Assembly (NCBI GenBank): GCA_023435745.1
Contig: JAEZMD010000026.1
Span: forward strand, 62,001-126,000
Direction of reading: 5' to 3'
Origin: Bacillota bacterium
GTDB taxonomy: Bacteria; Bacillota; Clostridia; Acetivibrionales; DTU013
Length of the DNA stretch: 64,000 nucleotides
In this document: positions 26,125-34,987 of the stretch, piece by piece
Position numbering within the stretch: the stretch's first letter is position 1
Layout of the letters: each line of letters opens with the position of its first letter
Notes under the pieces: generated by a model
The model's input: only the letters and a program-made list of their open reading frames with translations
What the model was told of the DNA's origin: nothing
Databases searched by the model: none
Translations under genes and position numbers: made by a program

Positions 26125-27183
26125 TTATTCAATGATATAAACCTTGACTTTTTTGACTCCGAAGCGATCCACAAAATCCTGGCTATCGTAGTACAGGTCG
26201 ATCTTGTTTCCCTTGATCGCACCTCCGACATCGGCAGCTACAGCATAGCCGTAGTCCTCCGTTTTACCGTCTATTTCTACATAGACCCTGGTATAAAGCG
26301 GGATCACCTTCGGGTCGACCGCAATGACACCTTTTTTAGCCTTAATGCCTGTGGCTGTTATGCCGAACAATGGGTGTCCCGGAGCCTTGCCCGTGTCCTT
26401 GAGAGACGCAGTGTACGCTGTGGCCCTCATGTCGAGCGCCTTGCTGTACCTGATGTTTTCGCCTCTGGACGTTTTGAAGCTCAATGCTGTTCCAAACTCC
26501 ATAACCATGTTGATCGGTTCAGTCAGTATGGTTTCCGACAGCAGCTGTCTGGAAATCTCTATCCCATCTTCCTCGACAACCTCGTACTGCCTTTCAGCCA
26601 ATCCGTCCTGACCCACCCGGATGATTCTTTCGATTCCCTCATCCAGTTTTTTGCTTGCCTTCTTTTGCACTGTGTAAGGAATGCTATCAGTTTCTTTGAT
26701 AATACTCTTGCTGACACGAACAATTTTAAGCTTCATATCAGTTCTGACATCATCCGTCAATTCAGCCCCCTCAAGCCTGTCGCTTCCTTCCAGCCTGAAC
26801 GGGCTGTCTTTCAGCGCTTCCGCCACAGTATTGCTGCAGGTCATGATTTTTGTCTGCTGTCCGTCTGCTGTGATGTAAATTGGAACAGCTCTTTTAATGT
26901 ATATTTCGTTTAGTTTTTTCCTCTGTAGAGTCGTTTCCAATGGAGTGCTTACATAATCATATGTATTCACAACAATATCGTTCTGCTCCAATGTTTCTTT
27001 AAAGGTACTTTTTATTGTCTTACAGGTTAATAACTCTCCGTTGTCATTGATGACAACGTCTTTCACCAGCCAGGCAAATACGCCGCATCCCGCACCTGCC
27101 AATACTGCCGCTGCAATGATTGCAATGAGCAGCTGCCTTTTGTATGAAAATAACCTTTTAATATTTTTAGCAAGTGGTAACAA
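26125..27183 (-). CDS. yabE: YabE-like secreted/membrane-anchored cell wall protein (DUF348, G5, 3D domains)
   Basis: 352 residues. One N-terminal membrane helix (about 17-37), then two DUF348 ubiquitin-like repeats (VKDVVINDNGE..., RAVPIYITADGQ...), a G5 domain (about 165-245) and a C-terminal 3D (double-psi barrel) domain with RATAYT, GVIAVDPKVIPLYTRVYVE and the three Asp region AADVGGAIKGNKIDLYYDS, like MltA/resuscitation-factor type murein hydrolases. It probably cuts or remodels peptidoglycan outside the cell. TTG start after AGGAGGGTG. A strong promoter lies upstream. Confidence 0.92.
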   Translation of the reverse strand: MLPLAKNIKRLFSYKRQLLIAIIAAAVLAGAGCGVFAWLVKDVVINDNGELLTCKTIKSTFKETLEQNDIVVNTYDYVSTPLETTLQRKKLNEIYIKRAVPIYITADGQQTKIMTCSNTVAEALKDSPFRLEGSDRLEGAELTDDVRTDMKLKIVRVSKSIIKETDSIPYTVQKKASKKLDEGIERIIRVGQDGLAERQYEVVEEDGIEISRQLLSETILTEPINMVMEFGTALSFKTSRGENIRYSKALDMRATAYTASLKDTGKAPGHPLFGITATGIKAKKGVIAVDPKVIPLYTRVYVEIDGKTEDYGYAVAADVGGAIKGNKIDLYYDSQDFVDRFGVKKVKVYIIE

Positions 27184-27207
27184 TACACACCCTCCTGTTA
27201 AAATATT

Positions 27208-27246
27208 AATAAGGGACTGTGATGTATTTTATTCCAATCCCTTATT
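27208..27246. repeat. Inverted repeat spanning the yabE promoter
   Basis: AATAAGGGA (27208-27216) and TCCCTTATT (27238-27246) flank the -10 box of the yabE promoter. It may be an operator; a transcript from that promoter would not contain the whole hairpin. Confidence 0.3.
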
Positions 27247-27254
27247 TTTGTCAA
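27226..27254 (-). promoter_or_regulatory. Sigma-A type promoter of yabE
   Basis: On the minus strand TTGACA (27254-27249), 17 bases, TAAAAT (27231-27226), 40 bases before the TTG start. Confidence 0.65.
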
Positions 27255-27324
27255 ATGTGTTGCCATAAACTGTCTCCGAATGTGATTATACACATATTTA
27301 TAGCAGTTTATACCTGCCGGTTAC

Positions 27325-27349
27325 AAAAAGGACTGCCCGGGGACAGTCC
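27325..27349 (-). terminator. Terminator after the Met/Pro-rich gene
   Basis: On the minus strand GGACTGTCC pairs with GGGCAGTCC (one mismatch), 2-4 base loop, followed by TTTTT. It lies about 50 bases after the stop at 27402. Confidence 0.6.
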
Positions 27350-27376
27350 AGATATATGGGTTTGAGAGTATGGTGT

Positions 27377-27411
27377 GAGCATATTAATATTAATATTAAT
27401 ATTAATATTGG
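27377..27411. repeat. ATATTA hexamer array
   Basis: About five tandem ATATTA units, overlapping the stop codon of the Met/Pro-rich gene. Slippage here could move the stop codon. Confidence 0.7.
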
Positions 27412-27923
27412 TAATGGTATCGGTTGTCCATGGCAGGCAATGTACCCATGCCGGGCATAGTGCCCATGCCCGGATATGCGTTCATTGTTTTTTCTGCGGC
27501 CCCCAGCACTGGATTAGAGGTGCCAGGAATATAACCCATTCCCCCTGAAGCAGGGCTTACTGCGGGGTACATCATATTATTCATCATGTTCATCCCCATG
27601 ACATTCTGCCCATATGTCATCGGGCACTGCATATTCATCAGATAAGGACAGCACATCATGGGCATTTGGACCATATTTGGCATCTGGTTCATCATTGGCA
27701 TCTGCTTCATTGCGGAAGGCATGACCGCTGCTGGATTCGGCTGGGCCGGCATTGTTTCAGGTAAAGTCTGCACCGGCGATACATTACCGCCCGGAATAGT
27801 TTGTACAGGTGATACATTGGGAACAGTCTGCGCCGGCGATATATTGGGACTCGCTTGCATTTGCTGCATCGCACCAACCAGCGGCATGGTCCCAACGGGC
27901 TCGGCGAATATATTTTCTTTCAT
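27402..27923 (-). CDS. Met/Pro-rich low-complexity protein, function unknown
   Basis: 173 residues with a strong bias: Met, Pro, Asn, Gln and Gly. The N-terminal part has a repeat NVSPVQT (three to four copies: SPAQTVP, SPVQTIP, SPVQTLP). The centre is Met-rich (MMNQMPNM, QMPMMCCPYLM, MGMNMMNNMM), and the end is GMGTMPGMGT plus a Tyr/His tail HYQY. No signal peptide. Such composition is common in spore-coat proteins, and Met clusters can bind copper; both are guesses. ATG 27923 follows AGAGG; the frame is open further up. Confidence 0.6.
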   Translation of the reverse strand: MKENIFAEPVGTMPLVGAMQQMQASPNISPAQTVPNVSPVQTIPGGNVSPVQTLPETMPAQPNPAAVMPSAMKQMPMMNQMPNMVQMPMMCCPYLMNMQCPMTYGQNVMGMNMMNNMMYPAVSPASGGMGYIPGTSNPVLGAAEKTMNAYPGMGTMPGMGTLPAMDNRYHYQY

Positions 27924-28043
27924 CTTGACAACCTCTTTCATATAATGATTCCTCCGGCTTGCGTACAACTTTAGTATCATTATATGAAGAGATATACATT
28001 ATGTGAAATGAATTTATGTAATCCTGCCGAACAAGAGTGAATC

Positions 28044-28745
28044 CTATATATTATTGATGCTTGATATAACAAAGCCCTTTTTACTGTAGGAGTAGTCGAT
28101 CCTGACGTATACTTCGTTTTCACCGTGAGTAAAGCGGGGCGACTGCTGTTTCGGCTCCTCTGCAAGCTTGACATTCAGCTTGACATCCAAATAAATATCA
28201 CCTGTGCCTGCACCCCTGAACATATCCAGCTTCACTTCTGCAATATCGATCCTGCTGACTGTGTTTTCCAATTGCTCTACATAGGATATCAAGCTCACCG
28301 CCCTGTCCTGTGCGGCAACACCTTCATATTCCAGATCATATGCTTCTTTAAAATTGCCCTCGTTTACAGCTTGTGCCCATTTGACTAACGGCTCGGATAA
28401 TACGTTGATATCTGAATGCTGCTTTAATATGTTGATAAAGTTAATTCTCTCCTGAAGTGTTTCTCTTGTTTTAATCCAATCGGCATTAAGCTCATTCTTT
28501 TCTTCATTGAGCCTGTTCTTCTCAGTTTCCATCTGCTCGAGCTGATCCTTCAGAACACCGACTTCCTCTTCCAGCGCGTCGGTCTCCCTTTTTTGCGCGT
28601 TTATGCTGGCATAGTAGCTGGCCTTATCGCTCTCCAGACTTTTCAGCTGCGCTACTTTGCTCTCTCTATCCCACAGCAGGTAATTAAAAGCGATGAACAG
28701 AGCGGTTAATAGTACAAAGACCATCACAAGGATAAACTTTTTCAT
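28044..28745 (-). CDS. Membrane-anchored coiled-coil protein of unknown function
   Basis: 233 residues. One N-terminal membrane helix (4-25), a charged coiled coil (30-105; EEEVGVLKDQLEQMETEKNR is typical), then a globular C-terminal domain (110-233) with WAQAVNEGNFKEAYDLEYEG and IDYSYSKKGFVISSI, which has the look of an NTF2-like or lipoprotein-type small domain outside the membrane. Not recognised. It lies 23 bases after tatD on the same strand, inside the otherwise conserved metG-tatD-yabE-ksgA block, where B. subtilis has no such gene. Confidence 0.65.
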   Translation of the reverse strand: MKKFILVMVFVLLTALFIAFNYLLWDRESKVAQLKSLESDKASYYASINAQKRETDALEEEVGVLKDQLEQMETEKNRLNEEKNELNADWIKTRETLQERINFINILKQHSDINVLSEPLVKWAQAVNEGNFKEAYDLEYEGVAAQDRAVSLISYVEQLENTVSRIDIAEVKLDMFRGAGTGDIYLDVKLNVKLAEEPKQQSPRFTHGENEVYVRIDYSYSKKGFVISSINNI

Positions 28746-28768
28746 AATACACCACCGGTTTCATCATA

Positions 28769-29536
28769 TTATTGAATGCGGAAGAGCCTCTTCGCATTTG
28801 AGGTTGTCTTTTCTGCTATATAATCAAAGGATTTTCCCCTGAGTTTTGCAATTTTCTCGGCAGTCAGCTTTACATAAGCCGACTCATTCCTTTTGCCCCT
28901 GTATGGCTCGGGCGCAAGATAGGGACAATCCGTTTCAATCAGAAGCATGTCGTCAGGGACATACTTTGCTACCTCCAGTAATCTGTTTGCGTTTTTGAAT
29001 GTTACCGGTCCTGCAAATGAAATCATAAATCCCATATTCAAAAGCTCTCTTGCCATTTCCACACTGCCCGTATAGCAGTGCAGAACGCCCCCAACCTCAC
29101 TTGCTTTTTCGCTCCTGAGTATGTTCATGGTATCCTCATGAGCATCCCTGTCGTGTACGATAATAGGCAGCTTCACATTGCGCGCCAGTGATATTTGCCT
29201 GGAAAACCATATTTTCTGTGCTTCACGCGGAGAATTGTCGTAAAAATAATCCAGACCGATCTCACCGACCGCAACAACCCTCGGATAGGAAGAGAAATCG
29301 GTCAAAGCTGAAATGATGTTATTATTCAGATCGATAACGTTGTGCGGATGCACTCCGATCGCCGCATAAAAAATATCATGATTTTGTGTAAGTGAAACAT
29401 TTTCAATCGAGGACGCAATATCCGAGGACACTGTGAGGATGTATTCCACTCCGTTTTTCTTTGCCCTCTCAATCGCTTCAATCCGATCCTCGTCAAATTG
29501 AGCATCATTAAAATGAGCATGTGTATCAAAAAGCAT
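28769..29536 (-). CDS. tatD: TatD-family metal-dependent DNase
   Basis: A 255-residue TIM-barrel metal hydrolase. Metal ligands seen: HxH in DTHAHF, Glu in GEIGLDYF, His in VHDRDAH, His in LHCYTG and Asp in ETDCPYLAPEP. Family members are 3'-5' DNases or D-aminoacyl-tRNA-type hydrolases; the exact substrate is unclear. AGGTGG precedes ATG 29536. It follows metG, as in B. subtilis (metS-yabD). Confidence 0.94.
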   Translation of the reverse strand: MLFDTHAHFNDAQFDEDRIEAIERAKKNGVEYILTVSSDIASSIENVSLTQNHDIFYAAIGVHPHNVIDLNNNIISALTDFSSYPRVVAVGEIGLDYFYDNSPREAQKIWFSRQISLARNVKLPIIVHDRDAHEDTMNILRSEKASEVGGVLHCYTGSVEMARELLNMGFMISFAGPVTFKNANRLLEVAKYVPDDMLLIETDCPYLAPEPYRGKRNESAYVKLTAEKIAKLRGKSFDYIAEKTTSNAKRLFRIQ

Positions 29537-29621
29537 CTTCCACCTCACGCAAACAATTACACAATATTATATATATTATATATGATTCTGTCGAAGTCTG
29601 CAATTGCCATGCCTTCATCTC

Positions 29622-31628
29622 TCATCTCACTTTTGTCCCGCTGTCCGCAAGACCGTCCAGCGTGGCCAGTGAGAGCTGAGTATCGCTTGCAGCTGCCAGG
29701 ATCATTCCCTGTGATTCAATACCCTTGAGCTTAACCGGCTTCAGGTTGGCTACCAGAATCACGGATTTGCCGATAAGGCTCTGCGGGGTATAATATTTTG
29801 CGATACCTGAAACAACCTGCCTGGTCTGACCACCCATTTCCACCTTCAGCTTCAGCAGCTTGTCGGAGCCCTCCACCTTTTCAGCCTCCAACACCTTAAC
29901 CACACGCAGATCCAATTTCGCGAAATCCTCAATGGTGATGACCTCCGGTTCCTTCTTCGCCGCCTTTTCTCCGGAAGCTTTTTCTTTCCCCCCGGAAGCC
30001 TGCTTCCGATCAGCCCTTTCCTTCTCCCCGGTCGCTGCGGTGCCGTCCTGTCCGGCCGGATTGAGGCTCTCCAGTTCCTCCATTTCCTTCTTTATATCGA
30101 TTCTGGGGAAGAGCGCTTCCCCCTTGTTTACAGATACACCTGCCGGATAACAGCCCCATTGCTTCGCGCTATCCCATTCAAGAACGCCTGTGCCGGTGAT
30201 GCCCAGTTGATGCCAGATCTTCCCCGGCGTTTCCGGCATAAATGGCTGTATAAGGATGGACACAATACGCAGGCTTTCTGCCAGATTGTACATGACAGCG
30301 GCAAGACGCGGCTTGTTTTCATCGGATTTTGCCAGTACCCAGGGCATTGTTTCGTCAATATATTTGTTCGTTCTCGAAATAGCCTTCCATATCTCAACGA
30401 GCGCAGTGCTGAACTGTAGTTTGTCCATCAGCTCCTCCACCCTTTGCGGCAACCCTTTGTACACAGCCTTCAGCTCGTCGTCAAATTCGCCCGCGATACG
30501 GTTTTCCGGCAATAAGCCGCCGAAGTATTTATCAATCATAGCTACCGTTCTGCTCACCAGATTACCAAGATCGTTTGCCAGATCCGAATTGATCCTCTGG
30601 ATCAGTGCCTCATTGGAGAAAATGCCATCGGAACCGAACGGAACCTCTCTGAGCAGGAAATATCTGACTGCATCCAGTCCATATTTGTTAATCAATATGA
30701 CAGGGTCAACTACATTGCCCTTTGACTTGGACATCTTGCCGCCCTCCAGCAGCAGCCAGCCGTGCCCGTAAACGCGTTCGGGCAATGGTTCGCCCAATGC
30801 CATCAGCATAGCGGGCCAGATAATCGTATGGAATCTGACAATTTCCTTTCCGACCAGATGCACATCTGCAGGCCAGTATTTCCGGTAGTCAGAATCGTCG
30901 TCCGACAGATATCCCAAAGCTGTAATATAGTTGGACAGTGCATCGATCCAGACATACACCACATGCTTATCATCAAACGTGACCGGAATTCCCCAGTTGA
31001 AGGTAGTCCTGGAAACGCACAGATCCTCCAGCCCCGGCCTGAGAAAGTTATTAAGCATCTCATTTTGTCTGGATACCGGCTGGATAAATTCAGGGTTTTC
31101 TTCAATGTGTTTAATAAGCCTGTCCTGATATTTGGAAAGCTTAAAGAAGTAGCTCTCTTCACCGGTCATTTCCACTTCCCTGCCGCAGTCCGGGCACTTT
31201 CCCTCCACCAGCTGCGTTTCAGTCCAGAAGGACTCACAGGGCGTACAATACCAGCCTTTATATTCACTCTTGTAAATGTCGCCGTTATCATAAAGCTTTT
31301 TAAATATCTTTTGAACAGCCGACTCATGCTCTTTATCCGTAGTGCGGATAAATCTGTCGTTGGTAATCTTCATCAGCTTCCACAGCTCTTTGATTCCCAA
31401 GACAATCTCATCCACATATTGTTTAGGCGTTACGCCTTTTTCCTCGGCTTTTCTCTGTATCTTCTGACCATGCTCATCCGTTCCCGTCAGGAACATGACG
31501 TCATATCCCTTAAGCCTCTTGTATCTGGAAATGGCGTCCGCTGCCACAGTTGTATATGAATGTCCTATGTGCAGCTTACCGCTGGGATAATAAATCGGCG
31601 TCGTGATATAAAAGGTTTTTTTCTCCAT
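29622..31628 (-). CDS. metG: Methionyl-tRNA synthetase
   Basis: Charges tRNA-Met. 668 residues: class I signature HIGH at 20-23, a four-Cys zinc knuckle (WYCTPC ... GKCPDCG, about 127-148), KMSKS near 300, anticodon-binding helical domain (about 370-510), a low-complexity Lys/Glu/Ala linker (about 530-560), and a C-terminal Trbp111-like tRNA-binding domain (LDLRVVKVLEAEKVEGSDKLL). GGAGG before ATG 31628. The upstream region to 31700 shows an inverted repeat (TATAGGGA/TCCCTATA) but no T-box features. Confidence 0.97.
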   Translation of the reverse strand: MEKKTFYITTPIYYPSGKLHIGHSYTTVAADAISRYKRLKGYDVMFLTGTDEHGQKIQRKAEEKGVTPKQYVDEIVLGIKELWKLMKITNDRFIRTTDKEHESAVQKIFKKLYDNGDIYKSEYKGWYCTPCESFWTETQLVEGKCPDCGREVEMTGEESYFFKLSKYQDRLIKHIEENPEFIQPVSRQNEMLNNFLRPGLEDLCVSRTTFNWGIPVTFDDKHVVYVWIDALSNYITALGYLSDDDSDYRKYWPADVHLVGKEIVRFHTIIWPAMLMALGEPLPERVYGHGWLLLEGGKMSKSKGNVVDPVILINKYGLDAVRYFLLREVPFGSDGIFSNEALIQRINSDLANDLGNLVSRTVAMIDKYFGGLLPENRIAGEFDDELKAVYKGLPQRVEELMDKLQFSTALVEIWKAISRTNKYIDETMPWVLAKSDENKPRLAAVMYNLAESLRIVSILIQPFMPETPGKIWHQLGITGTGVLEWDSAKQWGCYPAGVSVNKGEALFPRIDIKKEMEELESLNPAGQDGTAATGEKERADRKQASGGKEKASGEKAAKKEPEVITIEDFAKLDLRVVKVLEAEKVEGSDKLLKLKVEMGGQTRQVVSGIAKYYTPQSLIGKSVILVANLKPVKLKGIESQGMILAAASDTQLSLATLDGLADSGTKVR

Positions 31629-31691
31629 CTTCAGGCCTCCAATACTTGCTTATAGGGATTCAATATTTTACCCGATCCTTAGCTTCCCTAT

Positions 31692-31870
31692 AACTATACA
31701 TTTTAGCAAATGTTTTTTCAAGCAGTATTTAGCCTTCCGATAATTCAACCGGTACTATTTATCAAGGCCTGGGGCATATTCATAAACGCAGTATTGGGTA
31801 GAATCTTCGCCCTCCCCGCCGATCATGTAGATCCTGCCTTTCACTGCAGCATAGGCAGAGCTGTAGGAAG
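31692..31870. repeat. Direct repeat, left copy (kelch gene 3' end)
   Basis: 179 bases nearly identical to 34811-34987 and in the same orientation, about 3.1 kb apart. The segment includes the last 38 codons of the kelch gene and the sequence after its stop. Between the copies lie a lipoprotein gene and an IS element. Confidence 0.85.
31755..31870 (-). pseudogene. Truncated copy of the kelch lipoprotein C-terminus
   Basis: Encodes the same final stretch as the intact kelch gene (AAVKGRIYMIGGEGEDS, then QYCVYEYAPGLDK and stop; one Asp to Ala change). Homology ends abruptly at 31870. No start, so it is a dead fragment left by duplication or by loss of a second kelch gene. Confidence 0.85.
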
Positions 31871-31939
31871 AATTATATCAGTGCTTAAGGGCATGTCAAT
31901 AACGGCGAAGCTACCGCATTTTCGTCATTGTTTACCATG

Positions 31940-32932
31940 TTATTTAAATGTAATCTTTAGACAGACGGAAGCATCCGTTATTGTTTCCACTTCAGCATTA
32001 TATAGTTTTGTATTGTCTTTTAAATCGATAACTATACTGTAATTATCAGAATCATCTGTTATATTTAAGGACGTATAATAACCACTATCGCTTTTTTCTA
32101 TAATAAGATCATTATCAATGCTGGTTTTACTAAAACTTATAGTAAATTGTTTATTATTCATATCATAACTTGTAGCAGTTAAAGGTATGCTTTCGCTTAA
32201 CATAAAATTTTCCTGAGCATCCTTTCCGGGCAATGGTTTAAAATACACGTCAATACCGTTTGAATTCTGTTTTATCGAATAAATAACTTCATTCATAGAA
32301 TCATCGCCAAAAACTATTCTTTGCTCAACACTAGCAAAATAGATCTCAATTTTAGTAGTAAAATCAAGGTTGTTCCCGTCCCTGTGGAAATTTAAAATAG
32401 AAGGAAAATAAATAGTATTTACCTCGCTATTTTTCCCGGTTGATAATAATGAAATATTATTTTCGTCTGTTATTTGCATTAATTCCGAGTAAAAACCTGT
32501 ACTAGGAAGGTCATTTCTGGCACCTGTCTTTAAATCATATAACGTAAACATATTAGCAGAATCAGCAAATTCATAAAGATATTCAATTAATAAATATTGG
32601 TCTCCAATTTTATTTTTACTAATTATTGTTGCATCCGGGTAATTATTTTTAAAGTCATCTTTAACATCATCAAAAGTAAGTAAACCTTTATTTTCTACTG
32701 TACATTGATTTTCAGTTATTTTTGTAGAATTATTATCATTTGTTATGCTTGTCTGATTCTCATTTGTATTTGTTAAATTCTCATCATTTTGATTTGTAGA
32801 ATTTGAAATGCTTGTCAGGTTTGCATTAGTATTTGCGACTTCCGTACTATGTATACTTTGTGAGTCATTACATGCAACTAGTATAAAACTAATAATAATT
32901 GATAGTATGCTTATTGTTGAAAATTTTAACAT
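31940..32932 (-). CDS. AT-rich putative lipoprotein, function unknown
   Basis: 330 residues with a signal peptide and lipobox ILVAC (Cys 21), so anchored outside the membrane. Residues 22-80 are a Asn/Thr/Ser-rich linker (LTNTNENQTSITNDNNSTK). The rest (about 85-330) is beta-rich and unrecognised. Base composition is clearly more AT-rich than the neighbouring housekeeping genes, and the gene lies between the two copies of the kelch direct repeat, next to an IS, so recent arrival is likely. Confidence 0.7.
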   Translation of the reverse strand: MLKFSTISILSIIISFILVACNDSQSIHSTEVANTNANLTSISNSTNQNDENLTNTNENQTSITNDNNSTKITENQCTVENKGLLTFDDVKDDFKNNYPDATIISKNKIGDQYLLIEYLYEFADSANMFTLYDLKTGARNDLPSTGFYSELMQITDENNISLLSTGKNSEVNTIYFPSILNFHRDGNNLDFTTKIEIYFASVEQRIVFGDDSMNEVIYSIKQNSNGIDVYFKPLPGKDAQENFMLSESIPLTATSYDMNNKQFTISFSKTSIDNDLIIEKSDSGYYTSLNITDDSDNYSIVIDLKDNTKLYNAEVETITDASVCLKITFK

Positions 32933-33032
32933 TATTAATTCTCCTTAAACTAATATAATTATGTGATGTTTACTTTTACATTATCATCTATAAACTATAT
33001 TGTAAATAGTATCCATAAATTCCATTGACTAA

Positions 33033-33039
33033 TTATTTT
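33033..33039. repeat. Target-site duplication, left
   Basis: TTATTTT directly before the left IS end; repeated at 34665-34671 directly after the right end. The low complexity of the sequence leaves some doubt. Confidence 0.55.
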
Positions 33040-34664
33040 CAGGACTTATGCAGTTGATGTAAAATAGTGCCAAAAAAAAGAAAAGAAAATTTATGAAAAC
33101 ACTTGACATTTTCAAAACGCCCCAATAATTGCAAAGGACGGCATTGACACCGTTACTTTGTTAAAAACGGGTGATACTTTTGAAAAAATTATTAGAACCG
33201 AACTTTGAAAACCTTAAATACGGCGCAGGAGGAGGACTTCCGATAATCAAAACCATTTGGGAGAAATTCGGGTTCTCATATCTATTCTCCGGCATTGACA
33301 AGCATTCCGGAACGCCCCCATGGAAGATGGTATTTGCCTACATTGCAGGATTAATAGCAAATAGCAGTTCGGTTAATAAAATAGCCGAACACTGCAAGGA
33401 TGCTCCAGTGCTAAAAGAATTATTGGGTGGCAGTGTTCCTTCTCAATCAGCTCTCAGCCGTTTCTTCAGCAAACAGTTGAACTGGCTGGAGTGCAGCATG
33501 AATCGTATAAAACTATTCTGTGCAACTCCTGAGACTACTATATCCGAAGGGGATGTGGTTGCTCTTGATGACACCAAGATAGAACACCCCTACGGTAAGA
33601 AGTTGCCGTTCCTGTGTTGGCTATTTGATAATTCAGAGAAAAAGCATCTTTGGTGTATGAATCTGGCATCAACGCTGCTTGTACGTTCCAATGGACTTAC
33701 AACCCCACTGTTTTGGCGTATTTGGGTGCAAGATAAAGATAAAGGCGCTCAGGCAAAAAAGACAAAATTGGTTCTCGCTAAGGATATGTTGCTCTCTGTG
33801 CGTACTATCACCCAGAAAAGGCTGTGGGTTGCAATGGACAGATGGTTTCTATGCAAAGACCTATTTCAGTGGCTGGTAGCCAATAATTTTGACTGGGTTA
33901 CAAAGTGCAAGAGGAATACTGCACTTTACCAGCTTAGCGGTTATGACTGGAACAATAGCCCCCGGTATTCTCCGATAAAACCAGCCCAGTTACTTGCAAA
34001 AGTCTATCCTATGTTGATTAAAACAGGAAAGCCGGGCGAATGTGCATCCATAAGCATCCCTGATATCTTTATTAAGCTTCCAGAGTTGAAACCAAATAAA
34101 AAAGGAACATTGGTTAAAAAACAGATATATACCCCTGTTGCTGCAGTAGCAGTTATCCGCTTGCCTGAAGATCTGGACACAGAGCAACCAGTGATTGACC
34201 TTGCTAATCCTGACGAAAAAGCAGCACATTTCAAAGGCTCCTATCTTCTGATAAGTAACAGGTATGATGTTCCAGAACAAGCTGTCATTGCATATGCGAA
34301 GCGATGGAAAATTGAAGTTTTTTACCGGAATGCAAAGCAGGAATTAGGCCTTACATCATGCCATTCGCAGTCAAGTACAGCACATGAGGCTCACATTGAA
34401 ATGATTTTTATAGTTGAAACATTACTTACATATGCAAACTGGGAACTAAATAAAGATGGCGCTATTACTCTCACCCACGGCGAAATGGCCCGAGAGATAA
34501 TTAACGCCAACCATAGGATTTGTCTAAAAGACAAATTACAAGTATATTTTGCCACATCCAGTAGTACTTTTACAAGGTTTTTTAAAAAGTTTTGGCCGGA
34601 TTATTGTAATTTAGGGTTTGGAGTGGCACTGTTCCAGTTATTGGAGGCAACTGCATAAGTCCTG
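33040..34664. mobile_element. Intact IS4-family-like insertion sequence (1625 bp)
   Basis: Perfect 17-bp terminal inverted repeats CAGGACTTATGCAGTTG (33040-33056) and its complement (34648-34664) enclose one transposase gene. Similarity continues inward (AGTGCC in both). The right repeat overlaps the transposase stop codon. A 7-bp TTATTTT target duplication flanks it. Confidence 0.88.
33171..34658 (+). CDS. DDE transposase, IS4 family type
   Basis: 495 residues. The IS4 family Y-(2)-R-(3)-E-(6)-K signature is exact in YAKRWKIEVFYRNAK. The other catalytic Asp residues are likely those in VALDDTKIE and WVAMDRWFL. The N-terminal part (1-100; FGFSYLFSGIDKHSG, LIANSSSVNKIAEHC) would bind the terminal repeats. 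No frameshift or stop, so probably active. The start could be GTG 33171 or TTG 33180, both after a GGGTGA-like site. Confidence 0.92.
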   Translation: MILLKKLLEPNFENLKYGAGGGLPIIKTIWEKFGFSYLFSGIDKHSGTPPWKMVFAYIAGLIANSSSVNKIAEHCKDAPVLKELLGGSVPSQSALSRFFSKQLNWLECSMNRIKLFCATPETTISEGDVVALDDTKIEHPYGKKLPFLCWLFDNSEKKHLWCMNLASTLLVRSNGLTTPLFWRIWVQDKDKGAQAKKTKLVLAKDMLLSVRTITQKRLWVAMDRWFLCKDLFQWLVANNFDWVTKCKRNTALYQLSGYDWNNSPRYSPIKPAQLLAKVYPMLIKTGKPGECASISIPDIFIKLPELKPNKKGTLVKKQIYTPVAAVAVIRLPEDLDTEQPVIDLANPDEKAAHFKGSYLLISNRYDVPEQAVIAYAKRWKIEVFYRNAKQELGLTSCHSQSSTAHEAHIEMIFIVETLLTYANWELNKDGAITLTHGEMAREIINANHRICLKDKLQVYFATSSSTFTRFFKKFWPDYCNLGFGVALFQLLEATA

Positions 34665-34730
34665 TTATTTTTTAACTGAAACACAAATAAAATCCATTCA
34701 AAATCATAAATTTTTAATCACAAGTATTTA

Positions 34731-34765
34731 AAAGCTGTTGCATATTTCACAACAGCTTTATTTCT
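34731..34765. terminator. Hairpin AAAGCTGTTG / CAACAGCTTT between IS and kelch gene
   Basis: Perfect 10-bp stem, 9-base loop, A-rich before and T-rich after, so it could terminate in either direction. It lies outside the IS, 3' of both the IS and the kelch gene. Confidence 0.6.
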
Positions 34766-34810
34766 TAAAAGTGTTATCACCATTTTCTAATGTCTGATAC
34801 CAAAGTCAGG

Positions 34811-34987
34811 AACTATACATTTTAGCAAATGTTTTTTCAAGCAGTATTTGGCCTCGTTGAATCTTCCGGTACTATTTGTCAAGGCCTGGGTCATATTCAT
34901 AAACGCAGTATTGGGTAGAATCTTCGCCCTCCCCGCCGATCATGTAGATCCTGCCTTTCACTGCAGCATAGGCAGAGCTGTAGGAAG
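34811..34987. repeat. Direct repeat, right copy (kelch gene 3' end)
   Basis: Right partner of 31692-31870. This copy is contiguous with the intact kelch gene, so it is the likely source. Confidence 0.85.

Noticed and set aside
27184..27330. c-di-AMP (ydaO-type) riboswitch before yabE
   Set aside because: The promoter lies only 40 bases from the start codon, leaving no room for the riboswitch.
29589..29595. Perfect TGTCGAA (Spo0A box) between tatD and metG
   Set aside because: A single copy in a tight intergenic gap with no promoter-like sequence; likely chance.
31629..31700. T-box or riboswitch leader for metG
   Set aside because: Only a simple inverted repeat is seen; no T-box sequence or specifier loop, and the leader is too short.
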